In this document: positions 55,651-64,000 of the stretch, in pieces
How positions within the stretch are numbered: position 1 is the stretch's first letter
Layout of the letters: each line of letters opens with the position of its first letter
Source of the DNA: Neoscytalidium dimidiatum
Lineage: Eukaryota > Ascomycota > Dothideomycetes > Botryosphaeriales > Botryosphaeriaceae
Assembly: GCA_037367355.1 (NCBI GenBank)
Contig: CM074703.1
Coordinates: 1,612,001 to 1,676,000 of the forward strand
DNA: 64,000 bases
Direction of reading: 5' to 3'
The notes under the pieces: model-generated
Told to the model about the DNA's origin: nothing
Databases searched by the model: none
The model's input: the letters and a program-made list of their open reading frames with translations, nothing else
Program-made: the position numbers and the translations under genes

Positions 55651-56331
55651 TCAGCCCTTCGACGGAGGTTCTGGCTTCACATCGGTAACGGCCTGGAGGA
55701 GCTGCTCGACGACCTTGCCGCCGCTCTTGTTGCCGATTTCCTTGATCTCCTTCAGCTTGACTTCCGTTGCCTTGTCCGCTTCCTCCTCTGCCTTCTTGTT
55801 GCCGCTAGTGTGCTACGGAAGGGCCAGTGTCATTAGCGCATATTGGATCGCAGCGAGTGGTGTATTCATTCATCCAGATAGGTGTTGTTTGGGCCATACC
55901 TCCTTCTCGAATGCCTTGAACTCCTCTTCCTTCTTCTGCCTGTACTCCTCGATCTCCTTCTGGGCCTCGCTACGAGCGTCCTTCACGCGCTTGGTGCGGT
56001 CTGCAGGATGCGGTCAGATGGTGTATGTCCGAGACGTGATCACCGAGAGCAGCGGTGGGGGAGCGGAGGTGTGGTACATTCTCTGGCTGCGATAATGTTA
56101 GCTTCATTGTAGCCCGCGATGAGTTGACTGGAGCTGACCTTTCTGGACGATCTTCTGGGCCTCGCGCTCGGCCTGTAGATTGTTGTGAGCTCGGTGTTGT
56201 TAACACGGGCCTGCACTCGGGCTAGCTTACGTCGAGCAGCGTCTGAATGCCCGCGGAGTTCTGGGCGGACTGCGAATGGTCGGTCAGTAGGCGATCGCGC
56301 AGGCAGATGAACCTGGAGCTCGACGCACCAT
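55651..56331 (-). CDS. VMA10: V-type proton ATPase subunit G
   Basis: Stalk subunit of the vacuolar proton pump; pairs with subunit E as peripheral stator. Six coding exons: 56329-56331 (ATG only), 56231-56269, 56139-56172, 56078-56086 (9 nt), 55900-56000, 55651-55812; all phases close to 115 aa, the normal length. The spliced start reads M-SAQNSAGIQTLLDAEREAQK, the conserved N-terminus. The 9-nt exon supplies the Ala, Arg and Glu codons of KAREY, without which the motif and frame are lost. The rest is a long charged helix (RTKRVKDARSEAQKEIEEYR and KKEEEFKAFEKE) ending in a KPEPPSKG tail. It is head-to-head with PET117, 315 bp apart. Confidence 0.95.
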
Positions 56332-56646
56332 GGTGACAGAAGGTGGTGGGATGGATGAAGAGGAGGGAAGGGTAGATGGTCGCAAGAGGTCGAGGATGCC
56401 CGATGCTGGAGCTTGTGCTGCGACTTGGAGAAGCAGGTGCCGCCCTCGTCGTGCTTGCCCGCGTGGAGCTCGAGCCAAGTCCTAAGGCGGTGAGCGAAGG
56501 GCCGCCTGACGCATGCCATCCTATCTCAAAATATCCTGGCCCGTTTCTTCTCTCACACCATCTTCTCGCTTCCAATTCGCTCGACCGGAGACCCTTCTTC
56601 CTGCCGATCAATCTCCAGGATCTGGCTGCGATTTTCTCTCAACGCC
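56332..56646. promoter_or_regulatory. Divergent promoter VMA10/PET117
   Basis: 315 bp between the start codons of two housekeeping genes. It includes short pyrimidine-rich runs, but no named site is evident. Confidence 0.5.
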
Positions 56647-56941
56647 ATGTCGACTGCCTCGAAGCTCACCCTCCTCGGCACCACAGCCGGCGCGATTGGC
56701 ATTGTCATCATGGTGCATTACCAGCAGAAAACAGAGAAAGCTGTACGCCCGCTCCATGGCCTTAAGCATATGTCTTGTTCTGACATTTCCGTAGACAATG
56801 CATGCTGGCGTTATTCGCGATCTCGAGCAGCAGAAGATAAAGCGCGAACGTATGCTCGATTTCGAAATGCAACGGAAACTGGAGGAGGAATACCGGAAAG
56901 TCCAGACTGTTTCAGACGGTAATAAACAGGATATATCATAG
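56647..56941 (+). CDS. PET117: Cytochrome c oxidase assembly protein Pet117
   Basis: Inner-membrane assembly factor for cytochrome c oxidase; family members act with haem A synthesis factors. Two exons, 56647-56742 and 56795-56941, with a 52-nt intron (GTACGC...CCGTAG) in phase 0, joining KTEKA to TMHAGVIRDLE. 80 aa. Residues 6-25 form one membrane helix (LTLLGTTAGAIGIVIMVHY), followed by the Pet117 signature H-Y-Q-Q and a charged helix with MHAGVIRDLEQQKIKRERM. Length and motif order match the family. The gene is divergent from VMA10, sharing a short promoter. Confidence 0.92.
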
Positions 56942-57568
56942 TACTTGTCGCCTACCGCCGACATACGTGGAGACTGAGAAGGGCTGTCCTGCCTAAAATG
57001 GACTTGCGCTGGCCTTCCCGTCCCTACAAGCGAGCGACACGTTTACCACGACATCCGCTGCCTCGAGGCTATCAACGATTCACAAACTCCGTATATTGCT
57101 AGCGACGGGTTTCTAGTCAAGTCACCCTCCAGAAGGGTAACATGTACAAGCGGCTTCAGCTCGGCGTCGAGTGCATTGCGGCACAAGTGGTGCTATTAAT
57201 ACATCTCCACTCCACCGGCCTGAAATATGGCCATATGGCCCGAACAGGTGAAAAATTAACTACTCTTGCATTGGCTGAGAGAAAGTGCAAAGCTTAGGTT
57301 CGACAATAAAATGCTGATCTTCCATTCTTCTTACTCCAATCCAAAAAGATCAGTTGCAATCGGCAAAGAAAGAAAGTAATTACTTTGAAAATGAAAGTAA
57401 CCAAGCTTTTCGCTCCCAAGATTTCACCGTGTGTGATGTTGGCTCCCAAGACCCCACCGGTAAACGCCATTCAGAGCTCCAACAATATGCTGCCCATGAC
57501 TGCAGAATGCCTCTCCAAGGAACTGCCGAACACCCAAGAAACGGAATCTGGACATCGAAATTAAGACA
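56942..57568. other. Gene-free interval
   Basis: About 630 bp between PET117 and the converging GFA-domain gene. Only short ORFs. Confidence 0.5.
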
Positions 57569-58415
57569 TCATGGAGACGTCTCAAACTTCCTCTTCCCAG
57601 GAGCGACAGGCACTTCCTCTTCAATGCCGTTATTGAACTCTACAACCTCCCACTCCTCCCGATAGGACCCATCTTCCGACGCATACCCTCCACGCGTCCG
57701 ATGAATCTTGCCCAGCCTACTATTCTCCACCAGCCTCTCGAACCACGGCGCACCCCTCCCCGGCGTCACCTGAATCGGGCCAAATACCTCTCTCCTCAGT
57801 CTCGGTTCCTGCGCCAGCTGCTCACCACCACCAGCACCACCAGCCGGCGGCGTCGCAGCCCTGCTCGCCGGCATCGACACAAGTCCACCATCATCGGCCC
57901 CCGCGCTATCATCCTGGAACACCCCCATCTCCTCCAACTCCCTCACATCCTGCTCGCGCAGCGACCCCAGCGTCAGCGCGATGTAGTCGGCATCCTCGCG
58001 CGTGCGCTCGTGCCAACTGGTCAGCGGCGTGCCGCAGAAGCCGCAGAACTGGCGGCGCAGGCTGGACGGGTGGGTGGCGGGTGTGGGCGGCTCGAAGAAG
58101 GTGCGGCGGATGAGCGAGAGCGGCTCGTCCGGGAAGAGCGGCGACGCCGAGCTGTGATACCAGCTGAGCGGCACGCGGAGGAAGGCGCCGAGGGGACTGC
58201 CTTGGTTGCGGCCTGTTGTGAGGAGTTGGTCAGTTTCCGGTTGGTCCTCGGTGTGGGGGAGGAAGTGGTGGTGGTGGTGGTTTGATGCGGGGATACTCAC
58301 GGGTTCGGAGGCTGCTGTCAAAGAGGATGGAAGCGCGCTGGTCTGATGCCGGCGGCACTTGGACAACGTAGTGGTTTCTCCCGCAGGAGCAGGAGCCGTA
58401 TAGCGTGCGTTCCAT
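57569..58415 (-). CDS. GFA/CENP-V domain protein (Mss4-like fold)
   Basis: Predicted zinc protein of the glutathione-dependent formaldehyde-activating superfamily. Exon 1 58301-58415 and exon 2 57569-58212, with an 88-nt intron starting GTGAGT; the C|GC join gives LRTRNQGSPLG, and the frame closes at 252 aa. Zinc ligands are visible in SCSCGRNHY near the N-terminus and FCGFCGTPLTSW in the middle. A family-like C-terminal Trp motif is absent; instead the last 100 residues are low-complexity, Gly- and acid-rich, then basic. The reading frame continues upstream to 58586 only with a non-ATG start, so the ATG at 58415 is used. Biochemical role in fungi is not established. Confidence 0.87.
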
Positions 58416-59260
58416 TGTTGCGCGGGTAGAGATGAGAATGGACGGATAGCTCGGTGGTCGAAATCCTATTTGGTGCAGGTGGACGGGCGTTGTGCGCTCA
58501 ATTGAGCGATAGATGCTGAAGCTTTTGCTCCCAGGTGATGGAGGAATGTCAAGACAGAAATAAAAGGCTTGTTGCCAGGCGATCAACGCGTGATCAGTAG
58601 CTTGTGTGGACTCCTAGACGGAGGGGCAGAGCAGCAGCAGCTCGGCAGCTTTCAGATCATCATATGTCATACCGCGAAGCACGGACCGACCCCGCCACGA
58701 TTTTTCGCCGGGCAGCTGGGCTGCGCGGCGGCGCTGGTGCGGAGCTTACAGGGAACACGCGCGACGCTTCCGAACGCTCGCGAAGGAGCTACACGCTTCC
58801 ATCCTCTTCCGCCCGTATGCACCTCATCCCGCTTCAACCTTGATGATGCAGCCTCTACTGCAAAGTTTGTCAGCCACTCGTGCGTCTGGTTGGACGCCCG
58901 CCTGGATTTCCCACTTGGGTACGACGGTGCCGCCGCTTCGAGTATCGCCCGGAACGAACTCGTGCACGTCTTGGCTGACGGAACCCGGTGTTTGCCAATT
59001 GCCATAATGACTGAGCGTCAGGCTTCCCTGTTGCCCGGTCGATACCTGAGGCGTGTTTCTTCGTACGGTCCAGGACATCGGAGACGAGTATTTCTCGCTT
59101 TTCAGTCACACCGATCTCCTGCGCATCAAAATTCGAGTGGACGAAGATTGCATTTCTATTACACTGTGAGCCTCGAAAACGCCACGGGATCCTTGATCAA
59201 CCGAACTCCCTTGCACATAACGATGCACCCAGTTCCTTTTCGAGACTAGAACAGATCCGT
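58416..59260. other. Interval with a long unmatched ORF
   Basis: 845 bp. A 226-codon frame (58569-59249, plus strand, non-ATG start) and several overlapping minus-strand frames are open because the DNA is GC-rich. None shows a family motif or consistent splicing, so I do not call a gene. Confidence 0.4.
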
Positions 59261-59642
59261 TCACCATCCTTCCCATCTCCGCCACGGGAGGCGTCTCTTC
59301 TCAGGGTCCGTGGGAACTACGCTCTTAATGCGCTCCTGTGAATCGGGGATGACGGGTCCGTACTTGCAGAATTCCCAGAAGCCTGGAGAAAGTATTAGCA
59401 GATGTCGGGAGCTGCGTGAGTTACGAAGATCTACCTGAGGCCATAGCCCGAGGGGCCTCGACGAATACTTTGGAGTAAGAACTGTTCCGAGAAAGAGAGG
59501 GCCTCTTGGTCGGCAGAGATGATTCTTCGGAAGTGTGCCGAGAAGGCGTAGGTCGTTCGCTGTTCGGAGCTGGCTGCGCAAGAGTCACGCTTGGTGAGGA
59601 GGCCTCGGATGTGAAAATCGTCCGACCGTTGCTTGCGGCCAT
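59261..59642 (-). CDS. Small unrecognised protein, 109 aa
   Basis: Two exons, 59435-59642 and 59261-59382, with a 52-nt intron (GTAGAT...CTCCAG) joining APRAMASG to FWEFCKYGPV; phases close to 109 aa. No family recognised. The N-terminal 60 residues are Ser, Thr and Pro-rich and probably disordered, with many possible phosphorylation sites (SRHTSEESSLPTKRPSLSR). The C-terminal part is compact and charged: GFWEFCKYGPVIPDSQERIK and KRRLPWRRWEGW. The start ATG at 59642 follows an upstream open frame with a non-ATG start. Coding status rests on the clean splice and the sharp change in composition. Confidence 0.65.
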
Positions 59643-60123
59643 TTTTTCCAGGATTGAAAATCTGTAGAAGTGCTTGACCTGACCAGACAAGGCGGGTTTG
59701 CGACCGAGATTTATGGGTTCGTCACCATGGACTATGCGGCACCTAATGCATAGCTTGTGGCAACGAACCACACTCCCCTGACGAACCATGTCCAGCGCAT
59801 GAGGTGAGATTCGTACTCTTATCAGTGCTTTTTGATATCAACGCAGATGTCTTGTCGGACCCGAAAAACTAGCAGAACAGTTCCAGAAGGTCGGGACCAC
59901 GAAATGAGAGACGTGATAACAGCTGCATTCTGCAATCCACGGCTCACTGGACCCTGCGGTATTATTTTTCGGTGGAGTACTGACACATAAGCCCTAGTGT
60001 GACTTCTTCTGATATCGTCCTCGTTTCCAAAACCCTTGAACATCTGTCAGTCCGATAATAAGTTCTGCATATCTGAACCAGCTGACTCCGCATAGGCACG
60101 AATTCCAACAATAGAAAGTCACC
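59643..60123. other. Gene-free interval
   Basis: About 480 bp between two minus-strand genes. Nothing recognised. Confidence 0.5.
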
Positions 60124-61826
60124 TTAAACCTCGTCCACTTCTACCGACTCATCAATGTGCCAAGCTTTCATCATCACCTTCTTCGCCGCTTCAAAGTCGA
60201 TCCCTTTCGTCCGCTCCTTCAACCCCTCCCTGCTCTTCAAAAGCTCTCTCGATACATCTTCCCACGCCACCGTCTCCTTCCCCACTATGTCCCTCGCATC
60301 CTCCTCCACCTTCATTTCCACCATCCTACCGCCCCTCTTCCTCACTAAACCATCCACAATCACTGTATCCACATCCTGCGGACTCGAATGCAACACGATC
60401 GCTGCAACTGGGTCCTCCTGCGCAGCACACACCATCGCCGGACTCGCGCCCTCCCAAATCACCACATCTGCAGCCATGCCCTCCCTCAACCTCCCCACCC
60501 TCCCCTCCAACCCCACCGCCCGTGCACCCTTCACCGTCCCCAAATTAAACGCCTCCTCCACACTCCTCCACACCTTCTTCGGCACCACGCCCTTCTCAAT
60601 GAACCTTTGATTCCGCTGTCCCCTCGCCGCCTGCAACCCCAGCCGCAACTCCGCAGCAATGCTCGCCCCTCCATTCGAATGGCAATCCCCGCCCACGCAC
60701 GCGACCTCATACGCGCCGCGATCGAAGCAGAGCGGGCGCCCGAGCGCCATCTGCAGCTCCGTTCCCGGCGTGCTGCTCAGGTACGCGCCCGTCTCGCGCA
60801 TGATGCGCAAGTCGTCCTCGGTCGCGCCCGTCGCGTGCGAGAAGACGACGTGCGGGAACGCGACGCCCGCGTCCGCGTCCGCGTCCGCGTCCGCGCCGCC
60901 TCGGGGCAGCAGGCCCCAGTCGCGCAGCTGCGCGGGCACGGAGGTCGCGCTGCCCGCCGCGTTCTGCACCATGTGCGTCGTCAGCAGCGCGACGCCGCGG
61001 GCGCGCGCGGCGCGGAACAGCGGCTCGCACGCCTCGCGCGGCAGGAACCAGCCGTCGAAGGCGAGGCCGAGGGCGACGCGCGCGCGGGCCGGGAAGCGCG
61101 CGGCGAGCGAGGCCAGCGTCGGGACGATCCACGGCGCCAGCATGCCGTCGTCCGGGGAGGTGGAGAAGGCGAGCTGCGGGTGCCAGGTGCTGATCTTGTT
61201 GATCGGGGCGAAGGCGAAGATGGAGCGGATGCCGGAGGTGAGGGTTGCGGAGAGGGCGATTGGGGCTGGGAGGTAGGTGGTTATTAACATTTTTTTTTTG
61301 CCTCCATTGGAGATCGAAGAAGGCTTAGGGCGGGGAGGGAGAGGAGGTTAGGTTTTTGCTTACCGGCTTCGGGAGATGTGACCATGTGCGCGTGGTCGAG
61401 AACAGTGGTCGTGCCTGCGTTCAGCAGCTCGAGGCAGCCGCCCAGCTGACCCCAGTAGAAGTCCGAGAGGCTATAGTTGGAGGATTGGAAGTTGCCTGGT
61501 TATTCTCAGCCAGTGTGCTCGTGATTATGGCTTTCTTTTTTCTTGGGATAGGGCTGACCTGCGGGCATGTACTCCAAGAAGGTGTGATCGGCGTGACGGC
61601 CTTTGAGCTGACTTTGCCAGACATGCTGGTGGCCATCGACGAAGCCAGGTGCAATTATCTTGTGAGTACAGTCAATCACATCTCCGACGTCTGTCGCCGG
61701 GATGTCGCGGGCAATGCGGGAAATGGTATTACCAGAGATAAGAAGGTCGGCTCTGGTGGGAACGACGTGGTCATTGTCATCATGGATGAGCAACGTGCCA
61801 TTCTTGAGCAACAGAGAAGAAGTCAT
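60124..61826 (-). CDS. ATZ/TRZ-type amidohydrolase (deaminase/chlorohydrolase family)
   Basis: Metal-dependent hydrolase related to S-adenosylhomocysteine, guanine and cytosine deaminases and atrazine chlorohydrolase. Three exons, 61559-61826, 61364-61495 and 60124-61265, with introns of 63 and 98 nt; phases close to 513 aa. The N-terminal strand LLLKNGTLLIHDD leads to IIAPGFVDGHQHVWQSQLKG (HxH metal pair). TTTVLDHAHM, THMVQ and FSHATGATEDDLRIM with further His, then CVGGDCHSNGG with the catalytic Asp, follow. The last 90 residues carry the return strand GMAADVVIWEG typical of the family. An alternating Ala-Asp run (ADADADADA) sits in a loop. Substrate unknown. Confidence 0.9.
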
Positions 61827-64000
61827 ATTTGTTGAGAGAAACAAGTCCACTGACAGCGACCAGAGGCATCCAATGCAAAGTATGAGTTGAAGTTGCAAAT
61901 CAACGGAAAGTTGCGCAGCTGGTCTACCCGACAGTAGGATCGATGAGCTCGTCCTTCTGAGCTAATTCGGCTGGAAGATAAATGCTACGCTTATATATCC
62001 CCTGTCGGCTCTCCGACTACAATTATTCGGATGCTCGCCCTTTGCAAAGTCCATCACCTTATCTCCACAATTATCCCCGCTTCTACTACTTAACCGCTAA
62101 ACTAAACATAGTAAGAAATGACGCCACTTCTGTTATGGCGCCTGGGAATTGAGTCGGTTGCCGACGAATAGCGAGTTTTACCGCATAGCGCAATAATTGG
62201 GAACCCGAGTGTTAGCTGTGGCCGTGCTTGAGGACATGGTTAAACGATCGTCGGCCTCTCGCGTTTCGGACTCGCGAGCGTTGATCATCGTCGGTAGTCT
62301 AGAGCTAAACGATTTACAAATGCCAAAATAGTTTCACAACATCTCGGCGGACATCCACGGAGACAGTGCGTACTCGACGGTCACTCGTGAAAGAAGCGGG
62401 GTGATCAAGTGATAGTATTGTGTAAGCAGGTAGCTGGAAGAGGTTAACCGGACGAGTCAGGTGACCATCTGGATTCTGAGTGTGGGCCTATGGCTTTTCC
62501 CGCAGGCAGGGTCAACAATCGGAGAAGTACATTTCTCAACGACTGATATGTACAAGCTATATTGGGACCAGGTGTGATTTTTTTTTTTTTTTGGTACCAG
62601 GAGGGTGGGGCGATGGAATTGACTTGGACATTCCAAATATCCATGCGATTCATAGAAAGAAATCGATCCGCTTGTTGATTATTGGAGATGCCGTTATAAA
62701 TAACTACGTACGAATTACTGTAAAAACCTGCCAGTCTGCTGCTATTTGTGAAAAATCTATTGTTGACTCCAGAATTTGACAGAGACACAATTTCACATGT
62801 TCAAAGGCCGCTTGCTCCGCAATTCCCTGAGTTACCGCTGATAGAGAACCTCTAATCACAATATCGCCTGGAACTGAACAGGATGAGAAATATAAAGGGG
62901 AAGGCCAAAGGACTTCTATCCAACCCCGCCTCTTTCAATTTTCACGTTTATCCATCTCCTTCCTCGGCTAAATATTTCCGCTCATGGTCACAGCTCGGAG
63001 TGTAAGAGCTTAGGGGCACGAGCCACGTTACGGTTGCTTACAGGATCCAAGCATTTTGAGAGTCTTACAGTGCTAAGTTAGGGACATAAGCAGTATCATT
63101 AACAGTAATTTTCTTATTCTACGTACCAAGAAGGACTGGAACATTTTTCCAACAATATACCTCGATATGTGAAACAGGTCTTCGTAAGTCGAGAGAAGCT
63201 GTAGCGCCAGCAATGTATCTTCGACTTAGGCATATCGATAAAGGCGGCAAGACAAGCGACATCAACCTCTAAGTTTACAAGCATGCGACAAAGATAAATG
63301 CTGGAGAGCGCATAGTGATCAGGAGTTGTCGAGATGTGTCGTGTTTCTTTGGCTAGTTTTCTGTAGGCGGCTGGCTGGCGGTTGAGGGGTTGCTATTCTT
63401 TGCTCTAATGTCACTAAAGTGTTTTGAAGCAGCTTTGTCATGTTATGTCATGAATTACTCAATGAGATATAGCAGCGAAGTAGTTTGCTTCTTTGCGGTT
63501 GTTCTTTACTTTACTGTAGACAAAGACCCTCAGCTTAAGACCGCTGTGCTGGATTTACAGCTGGGTTGATGATCATCCTTGAAGCGATCCGGCATAGGCT
63601 CGACTTTTGTATGATGTGCTCAAATACATGAAATAGGCCTGTAGATCTCGAGATCGAAAAACGCAAGACATTATCAAGCTTTGATGCAGCGGGAAACTCG
63701 TTCATCGTGCATGTTTCTCGGTCGCTGAGTGGCCGGGAAAGGCGGCTTGATGTGGAGGCACGGACTTCGCCAGGTCGGGAACGAGCGGCCTGCCGCGTCC
63801 GATGCCGCTTGTCCCACGCACGTGCATTTTCCCCTCCATCACATTCGCCCAACCCCATCTTTGCTCCGTGAGGTTTCGCAAAGACGACGCAACCTCCCGC
63901 TGACCTGACATGGTACAAAAGCATGCGGACAAGCCCTCGGCGGCTTGGCCAGTCACCGACTGTAACCATCTTGAGCCGCCCCCGCGTCTCCTGCCTTGGT
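61827..64000. other. Gene-free right end
   Basis: 2.2 kb. A minus-strand frame of 144 codons at 63535-63969 starts with ATG but shows no motif; a T-run of about 15 lies at 62578-62592. No gene is called; a gene beyond the edge could begin here. Confidence 0.45.

Noticed and set aside
58569..59249. 226-codon plus-strand ORF
   Set aside because: Non-ATG start, GC-rich DNA with open frames on both strands and no recognisable motif.
63535..63969. 144-codon minus-strand ORF near the right end
   Set aside because: It has an ATG but no motif, no splice support and biased composition; not enough to call a gene.
1..64000. tRNA genes and CRISPR arrays
   Set aside because: Several GTTCGA-like strings were noted, but none had a cloverleaf context I could support. 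No regularly spaced repeats were found, as expected for a eukaryote.

Overview
The window is nuclear DNA from a filamentous ascomycete (Pezizomycotina). Genes carry many short GT-AG introns (about 47-114 nt) with CTGAC/CTAAC-like branch points, and the families are typical of these fungi: Zn2Cys6 regulators, SAT4/PTH11-type rhodopsin-fold proteins, DUF3176, GMC oxidoreductases and small secreted cysteine proteins. Species cannot be named from sequence alone. Exon models were built by hand from splice consensus and reading-phase arithmetic. Every multi-exon model given as intact closes in frame, except the lipase, which has one break.

Layout. 0-6 kb: divergent PAD1/UbiX and FDC1/UbiD decarboxylase pair, then a five-exon cytochrome P450 with an abnormal ExxR motif. 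6-14.5 kb: two small secreted proteins, a rhodopsin-fold membrane protein, an Ada-type zinc/AraC regulator and a class I methyltransferase. 14.5-23.7 kb: mostly gene-poor, holding one amino-acid permease, a broken L-amino-acid oxidase-like gene and an unrecognised ORF. 23.7-31 kb: DUF3176 membrane protein, amidohydrolase-2 lactonase-like enzyme, secreted GMC oxidoreductase and a cysteine-rich secreted peptide. 31-34 kb: gene-poor. 34-48.7 kb: SNF-family symporter, salicylate-hydroxylase-like monooxygenase, two decayed gene remnants, then a compact group of MFS transporter, dienelactone hydrolase, Zn2Cys6 regulator and a second FAD monooxygenase. 49-64 kb: a large protein with two copies of a zinc-finger-like module, a lipase, housekeeping genes (VMA10, PET117), a GFA-domain protein, a small conserved-looking protein, an ATZ/TRZ-type deaminase/hydrolase and a gene-free end.

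How the genes may work together. The first kilobases and 36-49 kb are rich in enzymes for small aromatic acids and lactones (PAD1/FDC1, P450, two FAD hydroxylases, dienelactone hydrolase, two amidohydrolases, MFS, SNF symporter). The 40.6-48.7 kb group has its own Zn2Cys6 regulator, and its two divergent promoters carry GC-rich CGG/CCG palindromes. It looks like a self-regulated catabolic or detoxification cluster; its substrate cannot be read from sequence.

The most unusual items are the 1114-aa protein with a module duplicated together with its intron positions (49,438-53,077), the lipase whose only frame break falls in the nucleophile elbow, an 8-nt and a 9-nt microexon in the lipase and VMA10, the P450 lacking the ExxR glutamate, and the promoter palindromes.
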